Part shown: in pieces, positions 8,142-16,835 of the stretch
Position numbering within the stretch: position 1 is the first letter of the stretch
Layout: each line of letters begins with the position of its first letter
From: Ruminococcus sp.
Lineage (GTDB): Bacteria > Bacillota > Clostridia > Oscillospirales > Ruminococcaceae
DNA length: 64,000 nt
Direction: 5' to 3'
Assembly (NCBI GenBank): GCA_017397925.1
Contig: JAFQHO010000084.1
Coordinates: forward strand, 1-64,000
Notes under the pieces: model-generated
The model's database searches: none
What the model was told of the DNA's origin: nothing
The model's input: only the letters and a program-made list of their open reading frames with translations
Translations under genes and position numbers: made by a program

Positions 8142-9260
8142 TTATTTATTCAGAGTTCCGTGTGAAAGGGATTTCAGATATGCGTTGATAAATCCGTCAA
8201 TATCGCCGTCCATTACAGCCTGGATATTTCCGTTTTCAAAGCCTGTTCTGTGGTCCTTTGCGAGGGTATAGGGCATAAATACGTAGGAGCGAATCTGGCT
8301 TCCCCAGGCAATCTGGTTCTGAACTCCCTTGATATCCTCGATTTTTTCAAGATGTTCACGTTCTTTAATCTCAATGAGTTTTGAACGGAGCATCTTCATT
8401 GCGTAATCCTTGTTCTGGTACTGGCTTCGCTGTGTCTGACAGGATACAACTATGCCTGTAGGCTTATGAATAAGACGTACAGCTGAGCTGGTCTTGTTTA
8501 CCTTCTGACCGCCTGCGCCGCTGGAACGGTATACTTCCATTTCAATATCCTCGGGGCGGATGTCAACCTCGATAGAATCGTCAATTTCGGGCATAACTTC
8601 AAGAGCAGCAAAGGATGTGTGACGTCTTCCCGATGAGTCGAAGGGGGAGATACGTACAAGACGGTGAACGCCTGATTCCGACTTCATATAGCCGTAGGCA
8701 TTTTCGCCTTCAATGAGGATTGAAGCGGATTTTACGCCTGCGTCGTCGCCGTCCAGGTAGTCCATAAGTGTAACCTTGTAATCGTGGCGCTCTGCCCACA
8801 TATTGTACATACGGTAGAGCATTTCTGTCCAGTCCTGCGCCTCTGTACCGCCTGCGCCTGCGTGGAATGTGAGGATGGCGTTGGAGTTATCGTATTCTCC
8901 TGTGAGAAGTGTGGAAAGCTTTTCTTCCTCAAGCTTCTTCTTGAAATCCTCAGCCTCAGCCTTGATTTCTTCAACGGAGCTTTCGTCCTCCTCCTCAATT
9001 GAGAGTTCAATAAGAGTTATAACGTCCTCCAGCTGATTGTTCAGCTTGTTGTATTTCTCGATTTTACGCTCCAGAGCCTTTGTTTCCTGTAAAACTTTCT
9101 GGGAGTTCTCTAAATCGTCCCAGAAGCCGTCCTTTGCGGTTTCTGCGTTGAGCGCTTCTATACGCTCCTGTGATGCTTTTATGCTGAGAACATCGGCAAG
9201 CTCCTCCATTTCCTTGCGGCAGCCTACCAGTTCAAGTCTTAATTCGTCAAGAAGTATCAT
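8142..9260 (-). CDS. prfB: Peptide chain release factor 2
   Basis: 372 residues. RF2 ends translation at UGA and UAA. The class-specific recognition motif is SPFDSSGRRH (RF2 has SPF where RF1 has PxT). The hydrolysis loop is GAGGQKVNKT, with the GGQ intact. The frame is continuous from the ATG at 9260, with no in-frame UGA near codon 25, so the autoregulatory +1 frameshift of many prfB genes is absent. The start has AAAGGA upstream. Two copies of the TGTCC/GAATGTAT repeat lie 95-230 bp upstream in the same orientation. Confidence 0.95.
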   Translation of the reverse strand: MILLDELRLELVGCRKEMEELADVLSIKASQERIEALNAETAKDGFWDDLENSQKVLQETKALERKIEKYNKLNNQLEDVITLIELSIEEEDESSVEEIKAEAEDFKKKLEEEKLSTLLTGEYDNSNAILTFHAGAGGTEAQDWTEMLYRMYNMWAERHDYKVTLMDYLDGDDAGVKSASILIEGENAYGYMKSESGVHRLVRISPFDSSGRRHTSFAALEVMPEIDDSIEVDIRPEDIEMEVYRSSGAGGQKVNKTSSAVRLIHKPTGIVVSCQTQRSQYQNKDYAMKMLRSKLIEIKEREHLEKIEDIKGVQNQIAWGSQIRSYVFMPYTLAKDHRTGFENGNIQAVMDGDIDGFINAYLKSLSHGTLNK

Positions 9261-9349
9261 ACTTAATTTTCCTTTCTAAAATCGCCGTTTTTGCATACGT
9301 CTTTATTATATCACAGAAATATGGCGTTTGTCAACGTTTTGCGGCATTT

Positions 9350-9495
9350 ATTTTGCCCTCTATATATACATTCAAATGAGAAAGCAAAAACGGACACGAA
9401 AATGAAATATTTTTTTATTTTAATTATTATAACCTATTTTATTTGTCCCTCTATATAATACATTCGAGTAAAGAAGAAAAAAGTGGACACATTTT
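9350..9495 (-). repeat. Two copies of the TGTCC/GAATGTAT repeat upstream of prfB
   Basis: On the minus strand one copy (about 9350-9430) closely matches the tandem units at 28446-28715, with GTGTCCG, then GAATGTATATATAGAGGGC. A second, diverged copy spans about 9445-9495. TGTCC and GAATGTAT are kept at 18-19 nt in both. The orientation points toward prfB, as the triplicate points toward the sigma gene. The copies may be promoters, but no start site is known. Confidence 0.65.
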
Positions 9496-9675
9496 TGGCT
9501 GTTTTTGATATATTTTTATTATTTAACATTAAATAGGACGCTTTATCGGGAATTTTGTTCCGAAATGGGGGTTGTGGATATCGTCCATTTATTTCCGTTG
9601 AAGATAAATGTATGGTTGTTTATAAAATTAAGCATAGTAACCATAAAACTTTATTATTTTTATATAAAAAGGGTA

Positions 9676-9705
9676 TTGCAATAGTGCTATGGTTTGTGGT
9701 ATAAT
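9676..9705 (+). promoter_or_regulatory. ruvC promoter
   Basis: TTGCAA (9676-9681), an 18-nt spacer and TATAAT (9700-9705) lie 60 bp upstream of ruvC. No LexA-like box could be recognised next to it. Confidence 0.6.
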
Positions 9706-9764
9706 AATAGTACAATGAAATAGTATGGATAAGTCTACTTTCAACAGTAAAACAGGAACGAATT

Positions 9765-10259
9765 ATGAAGAAAATCAGGATACTGGGTATTGACCCAGGA
9801 TATGCAATTGTAGGCTTCGGTGTGGTCGATTACGACGGCAGAAATTTCACACCTGTGGAGTATGGCGCTGTTCTTACAGAGGCGCATACGCCCTTCACAA
9901 AGCGTCTTAATGACATACATACGGACATCGAATTTATTTTCGAGAAATTCCGTCCTGATTGTATGGCAATAGAAAAGCTGTTTTTTACTACAAACCAGAA
10001 AACAGCCATAGACGTTGCACAGTCAAGGGGGGTTACTGTTCTTTCGGCGGCTATAAGGGGCGTACCCGTTTATGAGTATACTCCGCTGCAGGTGAAATCC
10101 GCTGTGGTTGGATACGGAAAAGCCGAAAAACAGCAGGTTATGGAGATGACTAAAAATCTTCTCGGACTTGCGTATATTCCCCGTCCCGATGATGCTGCGG
10201 ACGCTCTTGCAATTGCTATATGTCACGGGCATACAATACGTTGGACAGATATGAGGTAG
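9765..10259 (+). CDS. ruvC: Crossover junction endodeoxyribonuclease RuvC
   Basis: 164 residues. RuvC is the Holliday-junction resolvase. Its acidic catalytic residues are visible in ILGIDPG (near residue 8), CMAIEKLFF (near 68) and the C-terminal RPDDAADALAIAICH. ruvA begins 3 nt after the stop, so the two are one transcript, while ruvB lies 1.6 kb further on behind an SseB-like gene and a repeat. Confidence 0.95.
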   Translation: MKKIRILGIDPGYAIVGFGVVDYDGRNFTPVEYGAVLTEAHTPFTKRLNDIHTDIEFIFEKFRPDCMAIEKLFFTTNQKTAIDVAQSRGVTVLSAAIRGVPVYEYTPLQVKSAVVGYGKAEKQQVMEMTKNLLGLAYIPRPDDAADALAIAICHGHTIRWTDMR

Positions 10260-10262
10260 AAT

Positions 10263-10880
10263 ATGATTTATAGCGTGAGAGGCAAGCTTGTTCACAAGGA
10301 AACAGGTTTTGCCGTTGTTGAATGCAACGGTGTGGGCTATGGCTGCCGTACATCGTATAATACAGTAATGAAGCTTGGTGATACGGGCAGCGAGGTTATG
10401 CTCTATACTCACCTTGCTGTCAGAGAGGACGGTGTAGAACTGTTCGGTTTTGCTGATATGCAGGAATTGAACTGTTTCCGCCTGCTTATATCCGTTTCGG
10501 GTGTAGGTCCAAAGGCGGCTACGGCTATACTCTCCGATATGAATACGGAGCAGTTTGCTTTTACCGTAGCTTCGGGCGACAGTAAAACCCTTACACGTAC
10601 AAAAGGTATAGGCACAAAAACAGCTCAGCGTATTGTGCTGGAATTAAAGGATAAAATTTCTTCCGACGCTTTCGGCGGAACTGCAGCAGATACATCAACA
10701 GGGGCAATCCCCTCGGGTATGGCAGGTACTCCCTCGGCGGCCGGAGAGGCTATGGAAGCCCTTATGGTGCTTGGGTATTCTCAGGGCGAGGCGGCGGCTG
10801 TGCTTCGCAGACTTGACCCTTCCCTCGGCACACAGGAACTTATAAAGGAAGCACTCAGAATTATGGCTTCCCACGAATAA
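10263..10880 (+). CDS. ruvA: Holliday junction DNA helicase subunit RuvA
   Basis: 205 residues. The N-terminal OB fold (MIYSVRGKLVHKETGFAVVE), the tandem helix-hairpin-helix region (ISVSGVGPKAATAILSDM, then TRTKGIGTKTAQRIVLELKD) and a C-terminal UBA-like domain III (EAMEALMVLGYSQGEAAAVL), which contacts RuvB, are all present. RuvA binds the four-way junction and loads RuvB. Confidence 0.95.
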   Translation: MIYSVRGKLVHKETGFAVVECNGVGYGCRTSYNTVMKLGDTGSEVMLYTHLAVREDGVELFGFADMQELNCFRLLISVSGVGPKAATAILSDMNTEQFAFTVASGDSKTLTRTKGIGTKTAQRIVLELKDKISSDAFGGTAADTSTGAIPSGMAGTPSAAGEAMEALMVLGYSQGEAAAVLRRLDPSLGTQELIKEALRIMASHE

Positions 10881-10931
10881 TCTCAGTATTTATATTATTT
10901 ATTTTATTTCATTTGAAAGGACGAAATTCTC

Positions 10932-11666
10932 ATGATGAATCTTGATGAACTGCTCAAAGCGGCAATAACAGATCCGTCAAAACGCTCTTTGTTCTTGCAG
11001 ACGCTTATTAAAAGCGATGTTTACGTTATCTGCAAAAATCCTGTAAGAAAGGAACGCAGCAGAGAGGAAGGCGGAATACAGCTTGAGCTTATAACCATTA
11101 AAAATCCCAATGGTGAAGTGTTTATTCCCTTCTTCTCAAGTCACAGAGCGTTACAGCAGTTTGCTAAAAGATATGTTGACTACTACAAAATCAATTGTCT
11201 CAGACTTTTCGATCTGATACAGTCAGCTTCTGCTGTACTTAATCCTAATTCCTACGGTAAGGAGTTTTCATCTCAGGAGATGAAGAGCATCCTTATGATT
11301 GCACGTAATCTCCGAATTAAAGCGATTTCCTATAACGAGGAGGAGATTATCAACTACCGCCGCTGTGAAAGAACTATGGGATATATTACCAAGGCAGCAA
11401 GCAAATTCTTTGCAAAACAGGAGAATGTTGACGCGGCATATATCCTTGAAATGGTCAAGGGCTGTGAAAAGCCTCAGCTTCTTATGGTTGTGGATATGAT
11501 AGGAAGTACACGCAAGCTTTTTGTGCCTCTTTCAAAATACCTTTCGCGTTATACAAAGGCAGGAGATAACCTTTGCTTCATCTCAATGGAGGAGGATATG
11601 GGCAAGAAAGCCGCTAAGGTTACAGACGCTTTCTATGTCCGCAAGAAGCGCTATTTCGAGCGGTAA
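10932..11666 (+). CDS. SseB-like protein
   Basis: 244 residues, cytoplasmic. The N-terminal half (LFLQTLIKSDVYVICKNP ... VFIPFFSSHRALQQFA) resembles the SseB N-terminal domain found in many Firmicutes; the C-terminal half (about 170-240) resembles the paired SseB C domain. SseB affects serine sensitivity in E. coli, and the biochemical role is unknown. It starts at ATGATG after GAAAGGACG and sits between ruvA and ruvB. Confidence 0.65.
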   Translation: MMNLDELLKAAITDPSKRSLFLQTLIKSDVYVICKNPVRKERSREEGGIQLELITIKNPNGEVFIPFFSSHRALQQFAKRYVDYYKINCLRLFDLIQSASAVLNPNSYGKEFSSQEMKSILMIARNLRIKAISYNEEEIINYRRCERTMGYITKAASKFFAKQENVDAAYILEMVKGCEKPQLLMVVDMIGSTRKLFVPLSKYLSRYTKAGDNLCFISMEEDMGKKAAKVTDAFYVRKKRYFER

Positions 11667-11667
11667 G

Positions 11668-11820
11668 TTAATATAGCTTTTAGCCTTTAGCTCTTAGCCA
11701 TTAGCGAATTTCGTACCGAAATTGCGGGCGGATAATATCCGCCTCTACACGAAATGACAGTCGTTAGCATTTAGCTATCGTATAAAAAAGCTAATAGCTA
11801 TTAGCTAACGATTAACGGCT
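11668..11820. repeat. Heptamer repeat flanking a palindrome copy
   Basis: TTAGC-type arms (11676-11706 and 11790-11817, in inverted orientation) enclose one copy of the GGGCGGATAATATCCGCC palindrome (11726-11743) and its TCTACAC tail. Two dispersed families are therefore nested in one gap before ruvB. Confidence 0.7.
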
Positions 11821-11840
11821 TTAACAAAAGGAGAAATAAT

Positions 11841-12920
11841 TTGATACACACTGAAGATATGGAATTTGCACCGTCGGATATGTACGGAAATCGCGGCGTT
11901 ATGTCACCCGAAAATATTGCAGGGGATGGTGAGGCGGAGGTTACTCTCCGCCCTCAGAGCCTTAATGAATATATCGGACAGGATAAGGTCAAGGAGAAAA
12001 TTGCCGTTTATATCAAGGCGGCAAAGGGCAGAGGAGAGCCCCTTGACCACGTTTTGCTGTATGGCCCTCCCGGACTGGGAAAGACTACTCTTTCTTCAAT
12101 CATAGCCCACGAGCTTGGCGTAAATCTCCGTGTTACAACAGGTCCGGCCATTGAAAAACCCGGCGACCTTGTATCTCTGCTGACAGGTCTTAATGACAAC
12201 GATGTGCTTTTTATTGACGAAATACACCGCCTTTCACGGCCTGTAGAGGAGCTTCTTTACCCTGCCCTTGAGGACAGGGTCATTGATATTATTATCGGTA
12301 AAGGCCCATCTGCGCGCTCTATACGTATGGATTTACGCCCGTTTACTCTCATCGGTGCGACTACCCGTGCAGGACAGCTTTCTGCGCCTCTCCGTGACCG
12401 TTTCGGTGTTATTGAGCGATTGGAGCTTTATAATACTGAGCAGCTTACTGATATCGTCCGCAGAAGTGCGATGATACTGGGTATTCCCTGTGAGGCTGAC
12501 GGTGCCGAGGAAATTGCAGGCAGAGCAAGAGGTACACCGCGAATTGCAAACCGTCTGCTGAAAAGAGTACGCGATTTTGCCGATGTTATGGGCAACGGCA
12601 GTATCACTAAGGAAATTGCTTCAATTGCCCTCAGCCGCCTTGAAATCGACAGGCTGGGACTTGACAGCCTTGACAGACGTATGCTGACGATGATTATTAA
12701 AGGCTACGGCGGCGGTCCTGTGGGACTGGAAACTCTTGCGGCGGCTATCGGTGAGGAGGCTGTCACTATTGAGGATGTGTGTGAGCCTTTCCTTATGCAG
12801 CTGGGATTTCTGGGACGTACGCCAAGGGGCAGAGTTGCTACACGGCTTGCATATGAGCATCTTGGTATACTTCCTCCTGAGCAGCAGACTGCCGCAGATG
12901 AGGGACAGCTGAAACTATGA
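11841..12920 (+). CDS. ruvB: Holliday junction DNA helicase subunit RuvB
   Basis: 359 residues from TTG 11841, which follows AAAGGAG by 7 nt. It is the AAA+ motor for branch migration. Marks are [12 protein letters not shown], Walker [14 protein letters not shown] (near residue 75), Walker [11 protein letters not shown], sensor 1 IGATTRAG, the arginine finger region LRDRFG, and the winged-helix C terminus ([18 protein letters not shown]). Its stop overlaps the next gene (ATGA). Confidence 0.95.
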   Translation: MIHTEDMEFAPSDMYGNRGVMSPENIAGDGEAEVTLRPQSLNEYIGQDKVKEKIAVYIKAAKGRGEPLDHVLLYGPPGLGKTTLSSIIAHELGVNLRVTTGPAIEKPGDLVSLLTGLNDNDVLFIDEIHRLSRPVEELLYPALEDRVIDIIIGKGPSARSIRMDLRPFTLIGATTRAGQLSAPLRDRFGVIERLELYNTEQLTDIVRRSAMILGIPCEADGAEEIAGRARGTPRIANRLLKRVRDFADVMGNGSITKEIASIALSRLEIDRLGLDSLDRRMLTMIIKGYGGGPVGLETLAAAIGEEAVTIEDVCEPFLMQLGFLGRTPRGRVATRLAYEHLGILPPEQQTAADEGQLKL

Positions 12921-13366
12921 TAAACGGACAGGATTTAGGCGAGGTTGCTAAGATACGCTATGGATTATTTCCTATGAGCTTCAACGGCTGTGAGGTGATA
13001 TCCGTCTGTAATGCCCTTGAATATTCGGGGAAAATGCAACCTGTAAAGACTGTGGCAAAATTTATGTTCAGATATTCAATGCTTTTCGGGCTTTTTGGCT
13101 GTAATCCTTTCTGCATAGGACGGGCATTGAAGCATTTTGGCATTGAAAGCCGCAGATGTGATATAAAATCAGCTGGGAATGCCTTTATACTGTCCTCCTG
13201 GACAGGCAGACCATTCCTTTCTACCATACATACTGTATTCTGCGTCCGCGAGGGGGGCAGGATAAAGGTGTATAACAGGTATAACGGTACGACCTGCGAA
13301 AGGTGGTTTGACACCGTGGAAAAGGTGTTCGAGAATTGCAGGATAATAGCTATATACAGCCTTTAG
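12917..13366 (+). CDS. Possible papain-like (C39-type) cysteine peptidase domain protein
   Basis: 149 residues, coupled to ruvB by a 4-nt overlap. There is no signal peptide or membrane segment. The pattern suggests a small papain-like fold: an early Cys in [14 protein letters not shown] (near residue 18), a helix, then [20 protein letters not shown] (near 100), where the His followed by a hydrophobic strand and an Asn/Asp turn is typical of C39 domains. Catalysis is not established. An inactive fold or an unrelated Cys-rich protein is possible. Confidence 0.55.
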   Translation: MINGQDLGEVAKIRYGLFPMSFNGCEVISVCNALEYSGKMQPVKTVAKFMFRYSMLFGLFGCNPFCIGRALKHFGIESRRCDIKSAGNAFILSSWTGRPFLSTIHTVFCVREGGRIKVYNRYNGTTCERWFDTVEKVFENCRIIAIYSL

Positions 13367-13555
13367 CTATTAGCCTTTAGCCTTTAGCTAATAGGTGCGG
13401 TGGTTTTCAATGCGTATGCGTAATTATAAAAAGCCTTTAGCCGTTAGCCGACAGGTGCGGTGGTTTTCAATGCTAAAAAGCCTTTAGCTAATAGGGGCGG
13501 ATATTATCCACCTTATAAAAGCTAATAGCTAATGGCTAACAGCTAACGGCTCAGA
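13361..13555. repeat. Heptamer repeat cluster before the GlmM-like gene
   Basis: TTAGCCT-type units (13363-13391 and 13434-13450) face GCTAANN units (13518-13550). Between them GGTGCGGTGGTTTTCAATGC occurs twice (about 13394-13413 and 13452-13471), and a degenerate GGGGCGGATATTATCC lies near 13494. No reading frame of note occurs here. Confidence 0.7.
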
Positions 13556-13578
13556 AAAAGAAAACGAGGTGATTTCAA

Positions 13579-14928
13579 ATGGGAAGAATATTTGGAAAAA
13601 ATGGAATAAGAGGTCTTGCAGTTACGGAGATAACCTGCGAGCTTGCTATACAGATTGGCAGAGCTGTGGCTAAGCTTATGGCTGCTTCAAACGGCAGTAC
13701 GAAAATCCTTATAGCAAGGGATATACGTCATTCCGCTGACACTATAGAAGCCGCTGTATGTGCAGGCCTTTGCTCTGCAGGTGCAGACGTGGAGCTTCTG
13801 GGCGAGGTTCCTACAGCTGCCCTTGCCTGGCAGATAAAAAATCGTGAGGCACAGGGTGGAATTATGATAACAGCTTCTCACGTAGGCGCTGAATTCAACG
13901 GTATAAAGCTGTTTTCATCATACGGTTACCGCCTCCGTGATGACCGTGAGGAGGAAATTGAACGGCTTATCCTTGATACTCCCGATGAAATCGAGCCTGT
14001 TCAGCTGAAACGTTATGGCAGTATATCACGCTGTGAGAATGCTGTTGATGAGTATATCGAACATATTCTTGAGGCTGTATCTGCTGATTTAAGCGGACTT
14101 AAAATTGCCATAGATTGTGCAAATGGCTGTGCATCCCATACAGCGGAGCAAATCTTTACAAAGCTTGGTGCGGAAGTATCTATGCTTGGGAATACTCCCG
14201 ACGGTACAAATATAAATACCAGCGGAAGTACACGAATAGATACCCTTATGGAATATGTGGCTGAAAATAAGCTTGACTGCGGAATTGCCTTTGACGGCGG
14301 CGGTGAACGCTGTCTTGCCGTTGATGAAAACGGCTGTCTTGTGGACGGCGATGTTATTATTGCTGCCTGTGCAGGATATATGCAGGAGCAGGGAACGCTC
14401 CACAACAATTCCATACTTGTGACACATGCCAATAATATGGGACTTATCCGCTTTGCAAAGGAAAGAGGCATCGGTACAGCGGCTGCTCCTACGGGAGAGA
14501 GAGCTATGATGCGCCGTATGCTTGAATGCGATTTCAGCATTGGCGGCGACCCTTCGGGACATATACTTTTCCCCTATGATATGCCCTCTGCTGACGGTCA
14601 GCTTACGGCTATAAAGCTTCTGGAGGCTATGAAGTCTTCGGAAAAGAAAATGAGTGAGCTTGCGGAAATTATCGAGAAGTGTCCGCAGGTTATGCTCAAT
14701 GTACCCATTGAAAAAAGATATCGTGAGGTGTGGAAGAATAACCGCACAATCACCAGTATGATTGACGAATTTGAGAGTATGCTCGGTGACGAAGGACGTG
14801 TTATCGTCCGCGAAACAGGAGCAGAGCCTGTAATACGTATACGCATTGAGGGCAGAGATTTTTCTGCTATTAATACAATGGCTTTACAGCTTGTTGATAC
14901 CATAAGGGAACAGCTTTCAGAAGAATAA
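13579..14928 (+). CDS. Divergent phosphoglucosamine mutase-like protein
   Basis: 449 residues, full length for the alpha-D-phosphohexomutase family and most like GlmM (DCANGCASHTAEQIF, NTPDGTNIN). Every signature loop departs from the canonical form. The N-terminal FGTDGVRG reads FGKNGIRG. The active-site SASHNP reads TASHVG, with Ser kept. The metal loop DGDGDR reads DGGGER. The sugar loop GEQSGH reads GDPSGH. The phosphate loop RPSGTEP reads RETGAEP. GlmM converts glucosamine-6-phosphate to glucosamine-1-phosphate, but that activity cannot be assumed here. The start follows GAGGTGA. Confidence 0.8.
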   Translation: MGRIFGKNGIRGLAVTEITCELAIQIGRAVAKLMAASNGSTKILIARDIRHSADTIEAAVCAGLCSAGADVELLGEVPTAALAWQIKNREAQGGIMITASHVGAEFNGIKLFSSYGYRLRDDREEEIERLILDTPDEIEPVQLKRYGSISRCENAVDEYIEHILEAVSADLSGLKIAIDCANGCASHTAEQIFTKLGAEVSMLGNTPDGTNINTSGSTRIDTLMEYVAENKLDCGIAFDGGGERCLAVDENGCLVDGDVIIAACAGYMQEQGTLHNNSILVTHANNMGLIRFAKERGIGTAAAPTGERAMMRRMLECDFSIGGDPSGHILFPYDMPSADGQLTAIKLLEAMKSSEKKMSELAEIIEKCPQVMLNVPIEKRYREVWKNNRTITSMIDEFESMLGDEGRVIVRETGAEPVIRIRIEGRDFSAINTMALQLVDTIREQLSEE

Positions 14929-14948
14929 AATTAAAGGATGTTTTAAAT

Positions 14949-15812
14949 TTGAGAACAGCAAATAATTGGCACGATTATATTATACTTGATACCTCGGAGG
15001 GCGAAAAGCTTGAAAAATGGGGAGATATCACCCTTGTCCGCCCCGACCCGCAGATTATATGGAAAACGGAGAAAAGGGAGTCAGGCTGGAAATTTGCCGA
15101 CGGTCACTATCACCGTTCAAATCAGGGCGGCGGCAAATGGGAGTTCAGACGTTCACTTCCTGACGGCTGGCAGATAAACTATAAAAATCTCACATTTAAT
15201 ATAAAGCCTACAGGATTCAAGCACACGGGATTATTCCCCGAACAGGCGGTAAACTGGGATTATATGGCTGACAAGATACGCAATGCAGGCAGAGAAATAA
15301 GCGTGCTTAATCTTTTCGCCTATACAGGCGGAGCAACTCTTGCCTGTGCAGAAGCAGGCGCGTCTGTATGCCACGTTGACGCTTCTAAGGGTATGGTGCA
15401 GTGGGCGAGAGAAAATGCCGCAGCATCGGGGCTTTCCGATAAGCCTATACGCTGGATTGTGGATGATTGTGAAAAATTTATCGCCCGTGAAATACGCCGC
15501 GGCAGAAAGTATGACGCTGTAATTATGGACCCTCCAAGCTATGGCAGAGGCCCCGGCGGAGAGGTATGGAAGCTTGAAAACTGCGTCTTTGACCTTGTAA
15601 AGCTTTGTTCGGGAGTGCTTTCGGACAATCCGTTGTTTTTCCTTATAAACAGCTACACAACAGGGCTTTCTCCTTCTGTTATGGGATATATCCTCGGTTC
15701 TGTGCTGACGGATAAATTTGGCGGAAATGTAAGCTTTGACGAAATCGGACTGCCTGTAAAATCAACGGGTATGACTTTACCCTGCGGCTCTACGGCTATA
15801 TGGGAGAAATAA
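14949..15812 (+). CDS. Class I SAM-dependent methyltransferase (RlmI-like core)
   Basis: 287 residues from TTG 14949 behind AAAGGATG. The Rossmann SAM site is VLNLFAYTGGATLACAEAG (near residue 118), the acidic strand end is CHVDASKGMVQWA, and the catalytic-type motif is VIMDPPSYGRGPGG (near 193). DPPSY places it with RlmI/RlmK-type 23S rRNA cytosine methyltransferases, although the PUA domain is missing. The target is unknown. The gene follows the GlmM-like gene by 20 nt. Confidence 0.8.
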   Translation: MRTANNWHDYIILDTSEGEKLEKWGDITLVRPDPQIIWKTEKRESGWKFADGHYHRSNQGGGKWEFRRSLPDGWQINYKNLTFNIKPTGFKHTGLFPEQAVNWDYMADKIRNAGREISVLNLFAYTGGATLACAEAGASVCHVDASKGMVQWARENAAASGLSDKPIRWIVDDCEKFIAREIRRGRKYDAVIMDPPSYGRGPGGEVWKLENCVFDLVKLCSGVLSDNPLFFLINSYTTGLSPSVMGYILGSVLTDKFGGNVSFDEIGLPVKSTGMTLPCGSTAIWEK

Positions 15813-15967
15813 GCTGTTAGCTTTTAGCCGTTAGCCATTAGCTTATGGTATGAAAAAAGCTATTAGCTTTTTAATCATAGAAGTCCCCTGATGAAAAATA
15901 GTCTGTTTACACAATATATAAGCTGTCGGTATTAGCTAAAAGCTAACGGCTGACAGCTAAAGGCTTT
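15811..15967. repeat. Heptamer repeat pair between methyltransferase and ecfA1
   Basis: TTAGC units at about 15815-15845 and complementary GCTAANN units at about 15936-15963 flank 90 bp of AT-rich sequence. Same family as at 2315, 7440, 11668 and 13361. Confidence 0.7.
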
Positions 15968-15980
15968 AAAAAGGATAAAA

Positions 15981-16832
15981 ATGAAAAATATTATTGAAAT
16001 TGAAAATCTCTGTTTCAGCTACCCTGCGGAGGAGGATGAAACTCCCGTGCAGGTGCTGAACAATATCAACCTTGAAATAAAAGAAGGCGAGTTTATGGCT
16101 GTTCTTGGGCATAACGGCTCGGGAAAGTCCACTCTTGCCAAGCATATAAACGGTATTCTTCTCCCCACATCGGGAACTGTAACTGTTGATGGTATCAGTA
16201 CAGCCGATGAGGAGAAGATTTTTGACCTGCGCTGTCGTGCAGGTATGGTATTTCAAAATCCCGATAATCAGATAGTATCATCTGTTGTTGAGGAGGATGT
16301 TGCTTTTGCCCTTGAAAATCTGGGGGTACCCTATGAGGAAATGCGTAAGCGTGTTGACGAGGCGCTGAAAGACGTAAATATGTATGAGTATCGTCATCAT
16401 TCGCCTGCACAGCTTTCAGGTGGTCAGAAACAGCGTATTGCCATTGCGGGAATTATCGCGATGAAGCCGAAATGCATCATTCTCGATGAGCCTACGGCTA
16501 TGCTTGACCCACAGGGAAGAAAAGAGGTAATGGCGGTTATAAAGCGTATGAATCGCGAATACGGCATCACTATTGTGCTTATTACCCACTATATGGATGA
16601 GGCGGCACAGTGTAACCGCGTTGTGGTTATGGACAAGGGAAGCGTCATTCTTGACGATACCCCGAAAGCCGTATTTTCCCACGTGGAGCAGGTTAAGGCT
16701 ATCGGTCTTGATGTGCCGCAGGTTACGGAACTTGTCTGGGAGCTGCGAAAGGCAGGATATGACGTACCGCAGGATATAATCAGCGAGGAAGAATGTGCTG
16801 AAGCTATAAAAGGTCTTTTTGAAAGGGAGTAA
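15981..16832 (+). CDS. ecfA1: ECF transporter ATPase EcfA1
   Basis: 283 residues; the first ATPase of the energy-coupling-factor module shared by vitamin S components. Walker A GHNGSGKSTLAKHI, Q-loop FQNPDNQIV, signature LSGGQKQRIAIAG and Walker B CIILDEPTAMLDP are intact. The DNQ Q-loop is typical of EcfA1. ecfA2 and ecfT follow with gaps of 3 and 1 nt. The folate S component FolT at 40.2 kb is a probable client. Confidence 0.93.
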   Translation: MKNIIEIENLCFSYPAEEDETPVQVLNNINLEIKEGEFMAVLGHNGSGKSTLAKHINGILLPTSGTVTVDGISTADEEKIFDLRCRAGMVFQNPDNQIVSSVVEEDVAFALENLGVPYEEMRKRVDEALKDVNMYEYRHHSPAQLSGGQKQRIAIAGIIAMKPKCIILDEPTAMLDPQGRKEVMAVIKRMNREYGITIVLITHYMDEAAQCNRVVVMDKGSVILDDTPKAVFSHVEQVKAIGLDVPQVTELVWELRKAGYDVPQDIISEEECAEAIKGLFERE

Positions 16833-16835
16833 AAA

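Noticed and set aside
8900..9260. Programmed +1 frameshift site in prfB
   Set aside because: The frame is continuous from a well-placed ATG, with no UGA near codon 25.
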